Below, piece after piece: positions 44,704 through 52,961 of a DNA stretch of 64,000 bases. The translations under genes and the position numbers were made by a program. Under the pieces are notes generated by a model that was not told where the DNA came from, made no database searches, and saw only the letters and a program-made list of their open reading frames with translations. The stretch's first letter is position 1, and each line of letters opens with the position of its first letter. The stretch is from Gemmatimonadota bacterium (GTDB taxonomy: Bacteria; Latescibacterota; UBA2968). The DNA lies in NCBI GenBank assembly GCA_002727195.1, contig PBWH01000006.1, positions 741,794-805,793 on the forward strand, read 5' to 3'.

Positions 44704-44732
44704 TTGAATTGGCGTAAATGATTCGTTAGTTT
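44704..44732 (+). promoter_or_regulatory. Possible sigma-70-like promoter
   Basis: TTGAAT (44704-44709), a 17-base gap and TAGTTT (44727-44732), about 75 bases before the Gln-rich small gene. Confidence 0.35.
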
Positions 44733-44808
44733 AGAGATACACCAAGATGGTGTCAACCGTCGATTGGTGCATGGACGCGGTTTCAACGAAGTCATGCAGG
44801 AGAAAACG

Positions 44809-45153
44809 ATGCCGAACCGTGTGGATAGTCCGGCAGGAGGAACCAGGCCGGAAGTCGCGCGTCTGGGGTCTCTGGAGCGGGCTCAAGAGCCGGCCCAGCA
44901 GGCGGCTCCAGAGCAGACCGTGGACCTGGTCGAGTTGTCATCCGCCGCCCACCAGCAGGCGCAGACGGCGCCGGCACAGTCAGAGCGCGGTGCAGATCAA
45001 GATCCTCCGAGTGCACAGGAAAATACGGAAACGGCCTCGACCGTGAACTCTCAGACTCAGAACCAGGCGGCTCAGCTGAGAGCGCAGCAGGAATCGGCTC
45101 AGCAGCCGGCTCAGGCGCAGGAGCCGGGTAACCTGGTCGACGTGACAGGATAA
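44809..45153 (+). CDS. Small low-complexity Gln/Ala-rich protein, unknown
   Basis: A 114-residue protein, poorly structured, with many Gln, Ala and Glu residues and no membrane part. The motif TVDLVELSSAAHQQAQ near residue 40 resembles the start of small proteins often coded near flagellar genes (for example VDISxxA segments), but this is a loose likeness. GGAG precedes the ATG at a good distance; an ATG at 44797 is also open. A promoter-like element lies upstream and a strong terminator follows, so it is a single-gene unit, which supports it being real. Confidence 0.6.
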   Translation: MPNRVDSPAGGTRPEVARLGSLERAQEPAQQAAPEQTVDLVELSSAAHQQAQTAPAQSERGADQDPPSAQENTETASTVNSQTQNQAAQLRAQQESAQQPAQAQEPGNLVDVTG

Positions 45154-45177
45154 CAGACGTAATCGACTGACAAGGGC

Positions 45178-45208
45178 GGCCTGCCGACATCGATCGGCGG
45201 GCCATTTC
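45178..45208 (+). terminator. Terminator after the small Gln-rich gene
   Basis: GGCCTGCCGA (45178-45187) pairs with TCGGCGGGCC (45194-45203), ten positions with one wobble, followed by ATTTC. It ends only eight bases before the glycosyltransferase ATG. Confidence 0.75.
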
Positions 45209-45215
45209 TGTTTGT

Positions 45216-46334
45216 ATGCCGACGGTCATCCACAGTGTGAATCCCTATCTCGAGCCGACGACGGTGTGGATCCACGACCAGATTCGTAGCCTGGAACGCT
45301 ACGAGCCGGTTGTCTATTCTCGCTACACTCGGAACCGGGACCGGTTTCCTGTAGACCGGCTCGTTGACTTTACGTCGGGCGGTTGGCTCACCGGGCTGAG
45401 CGATCGTGTTCGGATCCGGCTAAGCGGCACCTACCCGCGATACGGGGCGCAGGCCGTTCGTGACAGTGCCGACCTGATCCACGCACACTTCGGCCAGGAA
45501 GGTTTTCGATGTCTGGACGCGAAAGGGGAAGCTGGGATTCCGCTCGTGACGACTTTCTACGGACTGGATGTTTCGGCGCTGCCGAAGATCGCCGTGTGGC
45601 AGAAGCGGTTCGGCAGGCTGTTTTTGGAAGGTGATCTGTTCCTTGCGGAGGGGCCGCACATGGCTTCGATGTTGCGCGGCATCGGGTGTCCCGAAGAGAA
45701 GGTGCGAGTCCAGCCGCTGGGTGTGGACCTTTCCGCCTTCACCTATCGGTCCCCGAGCCAAAGGGAGGCTGCCGGGGAGGTGCTGATGTATGCGTCACTC
45801 CGGGAGAAGAAGGGACATCGATACGGGCTCGAAGCGTTCGCCCGAATCGCAGCCGAGTTCGACGCGCGAATGACGATTATCGGGGACGGTCCTCTGCGGA
45901 CAGACCTGGAGTCGAGGACAGCTGTGTTGGGCGTGCAAGATCGGGTCCGCTTTCTAGGCAGTCTCGATCACGACACCTGTAAGCAGCATCTGGCAGAGGC
46001 AACAGTTCTGCTGTATCCGAGTGTGATAGCTTCTGATGGAGATACAGAGGGCGGGGCACCCGTCGGGATCCTCGAAGCGATGGCCTCGGGGCTACCAGTG
46101 GTTTCGACGCGACATGCCGATATCCCGTTTGTGACGAACGATGGGGCTGCCGCTTACCTGACGGAGGAGCGGAATGTGGATGGGTTGGTGGAAGGTTTGC
46201 GTGAGATCCTTGGCGCGCAATCCGAGGCCGTGACGTACGCGGAGGCAGGGAGAGAGGCGGTCGAATCCCGGCACGCACTCGAAGCACAAGGCGCAGCGCT
46301 CGAGGCACGATACGACGAAGCGATCGGGGCATGA
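45216..46334 (+). CDS. Glycosyltransferase, GT4 family
   Basis: A 372-residue GT-B fold enzyme. The N-terminal acceptor domain has ADLIHAHFGQEG near residue 85. The C-terminal nucleotide-sugar domain holds VQPLGVDL, MTIIGDGPLR and the donor-site block EGGAPVGILEAMASGLPVVSTRHADI near 275. It transfers a sugar to a lipid or glycan acceptor, in the manner of exopolysaccharide or lipopolysaccharide glycosyltransferases. It stands alone between two terminators. The gene's stop codon lies inside the first arm of a strong hairpin terminator, which is compact. Confidence 0.9.
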   Translation: MPTVIHSVNPYLEPTTVWIHDQIRSLERYEPVVYSRYTRNRDRFPVDRLVDFTSGGWLTGLSDRVRIRLSGTYPRYGAQAVRDSADLIHAHFGQEGFRCLDAKGEAGIPLVTTFYGLDVSALPKIAVWQKRFGRLFLEGDLFLAEGPHMASMLRGIGCPEEKVRVQPLGVDLSAFTYRSPSQREAAGEVLMYASLREKKGHRYGLEAFARIAAEFDARMTIIGDGPLRTDLESRTAVLGVQDRVRFLGSLDHDTCKQHLAEATVLLYPSVIASDGDTEGGAPVGILEAMASGLPVVSTRHADIPFVTNDGAAAYLTEERNVDGLVEGLREILGAQSEAVTYAEAGREAVESRHALEAQGAALEARYDEAIGA

Positions 46335-46368
46335 AAAAAGGCTCACACCCCAGGGGTGAGCCTTTTTT
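46334..46368. terminator. Strong two-way terminator overlapping the glycosyltransferase stop
   Basis: AAAAAAGGCTCAC (46334-46346) mirrors GTGAGCCTTTTTT (46356-46368), a 13-bp perfect stem with A and T tracts that works on both strands. Confidence 0.92.
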
Positions 46369-46515
46369 CGTCACTACGCGGTCAGATCGATCTTGTCACC
46401 GCGGTTTTCTTCGTGCGCCTGAACGACGGCTTTCGGTTTCCGTCGCTTCGGAGAGCGTTTCCGCGGTTGCTCCTGACTATCTCGATCTTCAACGCGAACA
46501 TTCGATGCGGTTATG

Positions 46516-46609
46516 GGTGATAACATGTCATCACCTTCCTTATCGAATTGCCGGCGCTGTTGCCCGCAACGCCGACAGGTTGATGAGCCTATCTATTAAC
46601 CTTGTCGGC
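46516..46609. promoter_or_regulatory. Operator-like dyad and hairpin in a non-coding gap
   Basis: 46516-46535 is a 20-bp palindrome around ACATGT with arms GGTGAT/ATCACC and one mismatch pair. 46571-46581 pairs with 46598-46609 (GCCGACA/TGTCGGC plus GGTT/AACC with one bulge). The gap 46369-46640 shows no gene. Confidence 0.45.
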
Positions 46610-46639
46610 AGAAGTAGGGAGTCCTTTAGTCTTTATGTA

Positions 46640-47134
46640 TCAGAGAATTCGGCCGCGGGTCGTGGCCGCCATCTCCGTAAGGGCGGTTCGGAGCCGCTTC
46701 ATTTCCCCCGTGCTCTAGTCGACCATATCGGTGAACGCCCAGTTCTCACGGATCAGGTCTTAGTGCCCGAGCATTCGCTGGGCGTTCATGGTTAAGGGTT
46801 TGTTGTTAAAGGGCTTAGTGATAAAATTGGGCGCCTGTGCCTGATTGATGGCGTCGACCGCGACCTGCAGATCACCGTGGGCGGTCAACAGGATGCGCAT
46901 CGCCTGAGGACAGACCTCGAGCGATTGGGTGAGGAAGTCGATGCCGTTTACGTTCGGCATCTGGTAGTCGGCCAGGAGAAAATCGGGGAATCCCCCCATG
47001 CCCTTCAGTTTCTTGAGAGCTGCTGCGCCATCCTCCGCGGTCGAAACGGTATATCCGCGGCTTCTGAACAGGTCTTCCAGAACGAGGCATACGTCGTCCT
47101 CGTCATCAACAGGCGTTACGTGGTTTGCCAGCAA
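46640..47134 (-). pseudogene. Response-regulator receiver protein, decayed
   Basis: The receiver domain is clear: PVDDEDDVCLVLEDLF with the acidic pocket, LLADYQMPNVNG with the phosphorylated Asp, LLTAHGD and FITKPFNN. The start is damaged. A better N-terminus, ATG ATT GCT GGC AAA CCA, lies in another frame and the usual ILLVDDE strand is missing. After the stop at 46760 the same frame continues with DLIRENWAFTDMVD, TAG, STGEMKRLRTALTEM, which matches the coiled linker (ENxxLxDMVDERT) of longer regulators. So the protein once had an output part and is now cut short. The intact receiver alone, if expressed, could still compete for phosphate. Confidence 0.65.
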
Positions 47135-47240
47135 TCATCCTTAATCGTGACGTTTAAAGAGATCAGGGAATGGCCAAGATAAACGAATCGACATATCGGT
47201 ACAATAGACGACCACTCGGCGAGACAGGGATCGGGACCTG

Positions 47241-48572
47241 ATGGAGCTCAAGATCGATGGCATTGCAGCCGGCGGTGTCGGCTACTCAGAGTCCGACACC
47301 GAGCGCATTCACGTGGCGGGGGCCTTGCCGGGGGATCGGGTGGAAGTCAGTCGACCTCGGTCACACCGTGGACGTACTCAGGCGAGGCTGATCCGGGTGC
47401 TCGACCGCGAGATCGCGTCCCGTCAGGCGCCGTGCGAACACTTTGGTCGTTGTGGGGGCTGCGACTGGATGGACCTTCCTTACGACGTGCAGTTGTCGCT
47501 AAAGACCAGGATGGTGGCGGATGCGTTTTTGCAAGTCGGTTTGACGGTCGACCTTGCAGAGATCGTGGCCTCGCCGGAGGAGTATCGATATCGGAACCGG
47601 GTAGACTTCGCGTTTGGGAACGGGCAAACCGGGCCCGTCATCGGACTGTATGAGAAGGGCGATCCCCGGGACCGTTCACGTGCGTTGCCGCCCGTGTGTC
47701 CGGTAGAGGACTGCTGGCTGACATCCGATACGGTCAATGGGTTCAGCCGTCAGGTACAGGAAGCCCTGGTGGACACGCATCTCAAAGCCTACAACCCGGA
47801 GTCACGAACCGGGGTCTTGCGATCGCTCGAGATCCGGGAGGGGGAAGCGGGCGGGGCGATCAACCTGCTGGTCGCGAACGACAAACACCTGTCAGAGGAT
47901 CTGCTCACACGGGTGGCGTATGGCGCGGAGGCGATGACCTTACGCGTGAGTCGCACACGGTCTCGTCACGCGAAGGCCAAACGCGAGCGTGTGATCCGGG
48001 GCGAGGGCGAGCCGATGACGACAATCCTCGGCGCCCGTATCGCGTTCGGGGGAACCTCGTTCAGCCAGGTGAACCGGTTCCTGCTCGACGGGCTGTACGG
48101 GTTGGCTATCGAGTTAGCAAGACCCTCGGCCTCCGACCGGGTCCTCGATCTGTATTGCGGGGTAGGGGCATTGTCGATTCCTCTGGCGAAACGGTCGGCG
48201 CACGTGGTGGGGATCGAGTTAGATGGTCAGGCTGTTCAGTGCGCGCAGTCGAACGCGGCTACGAACGCGTGCGCGAATACGCGATTCGTGTCGGCCGACG
48301 CAACGAAATTAAGCGCTTGGGGGGACGGTCCCTTCAGTCTGGTGACGTTGAACCCTCCGAGAGGCGGACTGGATGCCGGCGTTGTTGAGGGCGTCGCGTC
48401 GAGTCGGCCTGACCGCGTCGTATACGTATCGTGTAATCCCGATACACTGGCCCGGGACTGTAAGCGCCTCTCGTCGAACAACTACACGGTATCCGCTGTG
48501 CACCCCGTCGACATGTTTCCTCAGACCGCGCACGTCGAGACGGTTGTGCGACTGGACCGTAACCATGGCTGA
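47241..48572 (+). CDS. RlmD/TrmA-family RNA uracil-C5 methyltransferase
   Basis: A 443-residue enzyme with an N-terminal TRAM-like RNA-binding region (residues 1-55), a [4Fe-4S] site (Cys65, Cys71, Cys74 and Cys153) and a class I SAM domain (VLDLYCGVGALSIPLA near 303). The catalytic Cys is in YVSCNPDTLARD near 395 and the final Glu in HVETVV. The Fe-S cluster and layout match RlmD (m5U1939 of 23S rRNA) or RlmCD rather than TrmA. It is co-transcribed with the next small gene, whose start overlaps its last eight bases. Confidence 0.92.
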   Translation: MELKIDGIAAGGVGYSESDTERIHVAGALPGDRVEVSRPRSHRGRTQARLIRVLDREIASRQAPCEHFGRCGGCDWMDLPYDVQLSLKTRMVADAFLQVGLTVDLAEIVASPEEYRYRNRVDFAFGNGQTGPVIGLYEKGDPRDRSRALPPVCPVEDCWLTSDTVNGFSRQVQEALVDTHLKAYNPESRTGVLRSLEIREGEAGGAINLLVANDKHLSEDLLTRVAYGAEAMTLRVSRTRSRHAKAKRERVIRGEGEPMTTILGARIAFGGTSFSQVNRFLLDGLYGLAIELARPSASDRVLDLYCGVGALSIPLAKRSAHVVGIELDGQAVQCAQSNAATNACANTRFVSADATKLSAWGDGPFSLVTLNPPRGGLDAGVVEGVASSRPDRVVYVSCNPDTLARDCKRLSSNNYTVSAVHPVDMFPQTAHVETVVRLDRNHG

Positions 48573-48990
48573 GATTCAGGCTTTCGGGTTCAGGGAAGCT
48601 GCGGCGGACACGGTCTTTGCCGACGGCATCCGCCTTCGTGTCTTCCCGGTGGAGGGAACGAATCCCGCGGTAATCGAGGGATGTCTGGTCACAGAAAGGG
48701 ATCGGTGGGTGGCGGTGGCCAGCCCGAAAGCCTACTGGTCGGATGCGTGGGACCAGGGCGCTTTCGCGACGAGACTCGGCCAAGCGGTGGAGGCGGAACG
48801 GCAGGTCTACCGGGCTTACCGAGCCGGGCGAATCCAGGAGGACCAGTGGCAGCGGTCGTTCAGGATGTTCTGGAAAGTGATGATCCGGTGTCGCGCGATT
48901 CTTGGCAGCGCGGAAGTCGGGGCACTTGCGGCGGTCGAGTCGGTGGAAGAGATGGGTGTGGACTGGCGGGAACGAATTGCCGACGCCTAG
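48565..48990 (+). CDS. Small soluble protein, unknown
   Basis: A 141-residue protein that overlaps the end of the methyltransferase gene by eight bases, so it is probably translated by coupling. It has an N-terminal beta part (VFADGIRLRVFPVEG, then GCLVTERDRWVAVASPKAYW) and a helical C-terminal half. No family is recognised. Its stop overlaps the end of the decayed HD-GYP tail on the other strand by four bases. Confidence 0.6.
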   Translation: MAEIQAFGFREAAADTVFADGIRLRVFPVEGTNPAVIEGCLVTERDRWVAVASPKAYWSDAWDQGAFATRLGQAVEAERQVYRAYRAGRIQEDQWQRSFRMFWKVMIRCRAILGSAEVGALAAVESVEEMGVDWRERIADA

Positions 48991-49269
48991 TCGGCCGCCT
49001 CGGTGTCTTCGTCGTGGGGTGCTTGGGAACTTCCGAGCGGCCCCATTTCGCCGCTCCCCGTTCCGGATAGACTTGACGCGAAGATCGCCCTCCTCCCGGA
49101 GATCGATGTCGATCGGCTCCACGTGCTCATCTGGGTATCTAACAAAAAACGGATTTGCCGCCTGTCGAGCTTGCTGTCATCCACTTCCACGACGAGCCCT
49201 CGAAGCCCTCGTTCAGTCCGTTGAGCATCTTGATCCCGGTTCCGATGGGGTCGGGGGGGCGACGGTGCG
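48987..49269 (-). pseudogene. Detached, frameshifted C-terminal extension of the HD-GYP protein
   Basis: Directly after the TGA of the HD-GYP gene the same frame reads RTVAPPDPIGTGIKMLNG and LNEGFEG. A lost base moves it to GLVVEVDDSKLDRR, and another (TTTTTT run) to FFVRYPDEHVEPIDIDLREE. This is the YPxGTxVxLxxGxxGVVV...RPxVR tail found in many HD-GYP proteins. A further shift would join the acidic end APHDEDTEAAD and the stop at 48987. So the HD-GYP gene was about 90 codons longer. Confidence 0.6.
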
Positions 49270-50202
49270 TCAGAAGATATCGACGACCCGGCTGCTGAGG
49301 TGCGAGCCGCTGAGGCTTTGTATCAACTCCACCACGCGTTCTGGTGGCCATCCGGGTCGGTAGGGACGGTCCGAGGTCATGGCGTCGTAGATGTCTGCCA
49401 CGGCAGCGACCGCGCCAAAGTCGTGGATCGTGTTCGGTGCGTTATTACCGATCTTATTCGTGCCCTGGATTCTCCGAGTATAGCTCGATCCACCCTGACG
49501 TTCGTGATGCTGGAAGGCGACGTTCGGGGCGAGGTATCCCAGAGATGGGGCGATCGTCTTGACCAACTTGTAGCCCATAACCGGATGGGCTTTCATGATC
49601 TTGAATTCTCGCTCCGAGAGGCGGCCCGGCTTGGTCAGGATCTCGCGCTCGATGAGGATTTTCCCGGTATCGTGCAGGATACAGCCGACGCCGAAAGCTT
49701 TCGGGCGATCCTTGCTCCAGCCGATCTTCCGGGCCAGCCGGATTCCCATAATGGAGATGTCGATCGAGTGTTGGAAGGTGTGGTTGTCGTGGACCTTGAT
49801 CGATTTCAGCACGGCGGCGACATCGCCGACGATCTGCTCGAGTCCCTCCCCGCTGGCGGACTTGAACGTGTCCCTGAACCTTTTCGCTCGAACCAGCTCG
49901 TGGGCCTCCTTGAGGGATGAGGCCCGCAGGCCGTCGACCGACTGGGTGACGGCGTTGAAGGTCTGGGTCAGGCTGGTGATCGCCCGGCTGCGGGCTGCGG
50001 GATCAATGACGTCGAGGGCGACGATGTCGCGCGTATCGTCATTCTGTATATACAGGGCCGGCAGTCCCATCTTGTGCAAACGGGAGATGTAGGGTCCCAT
50101 TACAGAGGCGCCCAGGCCGAGCAGCGGACGGTTGTGCTCGTCGTAGATGTCCTGGCCAACCTCCATACCCTCTTCGAGGTTGTCGAGATTGATCAGGCGC
50201 AA
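49270..50202 (-). CDS. HD-GYP domain phosphodiesterase, shortened
   Basis: A 310-residue protein. After an N-terminal DUF3391-like part (LEEGMEVGQDIYDEHNRPLL), the HD-GYP domain carries His145, the HD pair at 177-178 (CILHDTGK), His206, the HHERQGG at 232-238 and the late Asp in VADIYDAMTSDRPYR. The GYP part is altered: after GG comes SSYTRR rather than YP. The protein should cleave cyclic di-GMP if active. It ends early at a TGA and its former tail lies broken behind it. A decayed receiver gene precedes it by 8 bases on the same strand, so they were an operon. Confidence 0.82.
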   Translation of the reverse strand: MRLINLDNLEEGMEVGQDIYDEHNRPLLGLGASVMGPYISRLHKMGLPALYIQNDDTRDIVALDVIDPAARSRAITSLTQTFNAVTQSVDGLRASSLKEAHELVRAKRFRDTFKSASGEGLEQIVGDVAAVLKSIKVHDNHTFQHSIDISIMGIRLARKIGWSKDRPKAFGVGCILHDTGKILIEREILTKPGRLSEREFKIMKAHPVMGYKLVKTIAPSLGYLAPNVAFQHHERQGGSSYTRRIQGTNKIGNNAPNTIHDFGAVAAVADIYDAMTSDRPYRPGWPPERVVELIQSLSGSHLSSRVVDIF

Positions 50203-50210
50203 GGGACCGC

Positions 50211-50560
50211 TCAGGTGATCGGATGTCTATGGCTACTGAGGGAGGAGCTATGCGACGGCTTCGAGGATTCAGCCTGCTGGAAGGGTTTGGCGAAGGTGCG
50301 ATGCGCACCGAGGGCTTTCGCGATCGGGAGGAATTCCCGCGCGTTTCCGGAAATGACGATGATTTTGACATCGGGCAGACTGTTTCTCAGGTCCAGGTGG
50401 GCTTCGACACCGTCCTGATCAGGCATCAGAATATCGGTGATAATCAGATCTGGCGTACTTTTGCGGCAGCTACACGCACATTCGGCACCGTTCGCGGCTT
50501 CGGCGCCATCTGCCGAAAGGCTGCCGCCCGATGAAAAGAAAAGATGGACATGTCACCGTA
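50211..50560 (-). pseudogene. CheY-like receiver protein, decayed
   Basis: The core receiver block reads STPDLIITDILMPDQDGVEAH (phospho-acceptor Asp in TDILMP), then VKIIVISGNAREFLPIAKALGA and TFAKPFQQAE. Before it only a degraded EAANGAEC phrase is left and no intact start or N-terminal strand. After KPFQQAE one missing base is needed to recover ILEAVA, followed by TAG and LLPQ, the normal end. It lies just ahead of the HD-GYP gene. Confidence 0.65.
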
Positions 50561-50672
50561 CTCTGTTAAGCACGCTTTTGGTTTCCTCGGGGCTTCAAGA
50601 CACACAGCTGAAACGATGTATCGTATTGCAACTTTTTTGCGTAAATGATAGGTTCTGCTTAGGCTTACGCCC

Positions 50673-50701
50673 TTGATTTTATTGATCCATTGGGATATAT
50701 T
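50673..50701 (+). promoter_or_regulatory. Sigma-70-like promoter for the nine-gene operon
   Basis: TTGATT (50673-50678), exactly 17 bases, TATATT (50696-50701), in an AT-rich stretch that stands out in this GC-rich window. The first gene starts about 70 bases downstream. Nothing else of note is seen in the gap 50561-50774. Confidence 0.6.
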
Positions 50702-50774
50702 TACATTTATCGCTGTTTATGTATTTCTGTCGGTCAAGGGTGTTCGCTAATCACTATATGGGGTTGGGAAAGGT

Positions 50775-52946
50775 ATGCGCACACACGTATTTGGAGTCGT
50801 TTCTGCACTCGCTCTGGTCGCGGCGCCCGTGTCGGGCGGCGATTGGTCTCATTGGCGTGGACCCTCACAGACGGGCGCAAGTGACGAGACAGGTTTGGTG
50901 TCCACGTGGGCTATAGATGGCGAGAACCAGCTCTGGAAGGCGGCCTTCACAGGACGCTCGACCCCGATTGTCCAGGGAGGGCGTGTCTACGCAATCGGCC
51001 GGACCGGGAAGGATATCACCGAGCAGTCGCACGTGGTCTGTTACGACGCTGAAACGGGCAAGCTGATCTGGGAGGACAAGTTCAACGTATTCCACACGAC
51101 GATCCCGTTTAACCGCGTCGGGTGGGCGCATCTGGCCGGCGATCCGTCGACCGGGTATGTCTACGCCCACGGGGTTCAGGGCGTGTTCAACTGCTACGAC
51201 CGTGACGGGAACATCGTCTGGTCGAAGTCACTGACCGAGGAGTTCGGCCGGATTTCGGGCTATGGCGGGCGTACACATACGCCCTTTGTGCACGGAGACC
51301 TGGTTGTCGTGAGTTACTTGAACACCGGCTGGGGCAACCAGGCGGCGCCACGTCATCGTTACTTCGCGTTCGACAAGCGAACGGGCGACGTCGTATGGGT
51401 GTCGACACCGGGCGGACCTCCGAAGGATACGACCTACTCCACGCCGATCATCCTCACGGTCAAAGGGCGTGAGCAGCTCGTCGCCGGGAATGCCGACGGG
51501 TCTGTTTACGGTCTAGAATTCACGACCGGGCGGAAGATCTGGGGGTTCAAGCTCAGCAAGCGCGGCATCAACTCCTCCGTCGTCGCATCTGGCAAGTATG
51601 TCTACACTTCGCACAGCGAGGAGAACTGGGACTCGTCAGCCCTGGGTCGGGTGGTCTGTATCGATGCGACCGGTTCGGGTGATGTAACCAAGACCCACGA
51701 AGTCTGGCGCGCGGACGGGCAGACGGTCGGATACACATCCCCCGTTCTCCACGACGGCAAACTCTACGTGACGGACAATTCGGCCAACGTCCATTGTCTG
51801 GACGCGATGACAGGGAAGGTTCTCTGGGAGCAGAGTGTTGGCACCGTCGGTAAGGGATCACCGGTGATCGCCGACGGCAAGATGTATGCGCCGGAAGTCA
51901 ACGGTGGGTTCCAGATTCTCGACATCTCGGGAGACACGCCGAAGGTGCTGGACAGAAAGCGCATCGAGCGCAAGGGAGGCGTTCACGCTGAGATCTATGG
52001 GTCTCCTGCGATCTCGAACGGTCGGGTCTACTTCACGACGGAAGATCAAATATACTGTCTCGGAGAAGCCGGCGGTTCGGCGACGATGACAAAGGCTAGG
52101 AAGCCCGCGGCGTTTGACGCTTCACTGCCACCGGCCAGCGTCCAGGTTCGCCCCGCCGAGATCGCGGTGACGCCCGGAACGGAGGTGAAGTTTACGGCGC
52201 ATCTGCTGAACGAGCTCGGGCAAGAGATGTGGCAGACGAGCGGGACGTGGGGGCTCAAGGAGGTGCTGGGCAAAATCGGAGCGAACGGCTCCATAACCGT
52301 CGCCGACTCGCCGAACGGACAGACCGGAATGGTGACGTTCAAGTCCGGCGAGCTCACGGGAAGCGCGCGGCTCAGAGTGGTTCCCAACCTGCCCTACAGC
52401 GAGGATTTCGAAACGGCGAAGGCCGGTACGTATCCCTCGTTCTGGATCGGGGCCGCCGGCAAGTTCAAGGTCATCGAGATGGATGGGGGACAGGTCCTGA
52501 TCAAGCCGCCAGCCACTCGGGCGCTCCATCGTTCGGCCGTGTTCGTTGGTCCGCCCTCGTCGTCCGGGTATACCGTCCAGGCCGACATGATGGGAACAAA
52601 GAAGCGACGGGTTCGGTCCGATGTGGGTCTGATCAGTCACCGCTACACCCTCGATATGATGGGCAATCACCAGCGTCTGCAGGTTCGCTCCTGGGCGTCC
52701 GACCTCCGGATGGCGAAGACGATAGATTTCGCCTGGGATCCGGATGTCTGGTATACGATGAAGCTGAAGGTGGAGCAGATAACGGACAAGACGATCGTGC
52801 TCGGGAAAGTCTGGAAACGGGGTGACGACGAGCCCGCCGAGTGGACGATTCGGGCCGAAGATCCGCTGCCGATTCTGGAAGGCAGCCCGGGCATCTACGG
52901 CTACTCTCCGACAAACGTGTATTACGACAACATCAAAGTCTGGTAA
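50775..52946 (+). CDS. Secreted PQQ-type beta-propeller protein with extra C-terminal domain
   Basis: A 723-residue protein with a signal peptide (residues 1-22). It has the DWSHWRGPSQTGASDETGL opening of the family, then 7-8 propeller blades with the AxDxxTGxxxW repeat (CYDAETGKLIWED, AFDKRTGDVVWVS, CLDAMTGKVLWEQ) to about residue 420. No PQQ or metal residues can be claimed; most such proteins are scaffolds or BamB-like. The last 270 residues are a separate beta-rich domain, with an Ig-like part and then a jelly-roll laminin/LamG-like part (YSEDFETAKAGTYPSFWIG). It is the first gene of the operon and 15 bases before the second propeller gene. Confidence 0.88.
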   Translation: MRTHVFGVVSALALVAAPVSGGDWSHWRGPSQTGASDETGLVSTWAIDGENQLWKAAFTGRSTPIVQGGRVYAIGRTGKDITEQSHVVCYDAETGKLIWEDKFNVFHTTIPFNRVGWAHLAGDPSTGYVYAHGVQGVFNCYDRDGNIVWSKSLTEEFGRISGYGGRTHTPFVHGDLVVVSYLNTGWGNQAAPRHRYFAFDKRTGDVVWVSTPGGPPKDTTYSTPIILTVKGREQLVAGNADGSVYGLEFTTGRKIWGFKLSKRGINSSVVASGKYVYTSHSEENWDSSALGRVVCIDATGSGDVTKTHEVWRADGQTVGYTSPVLHDGKLYVTDNSANVHCLDAMTGKVLWEQSVGTVGKGSPVIADGKMYAPEVNGGFQILDISGDTPKVLDRKRIERKGGVHAEIYGSPAISNGRVYFTTEDQIYCLGEAGGSATMTKARKPAAFDASLPPASVQVRPAEIAVTPGTEVKFTAHLLNELGQEMWQTSGTWGLKEVLGKIGANGSITVADSPNGQTGMVTFKSGELTGSARLRVVPNLPYSEDFETAKAGTYPSFWIGAAGKFKVIEMDGGQVLIKPPATRALHRSAVFVGPPSSSGYTVQADMMGTKKRRVRSDVGLISHRYTLDMMGNHQRLQVRSWASDLRMAKTIDFAWDPDVWYTMKLKVEQITDKTIVLGKVWKRGDDEPAEWTIRAEDPLPILEGSPGIYGYSPTNVYYDNIKVW

Positions 52947-52961
52947 CGAGACGGAGTGCAC

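Noticed and set aside
48334..49122. 262-codon minus-strand frame opposite the RlmD-like gene
   Set aside because: Only its first 40 residues, from the HD-GYP tail, look like protein; the rest is antisense and rich in Arg.
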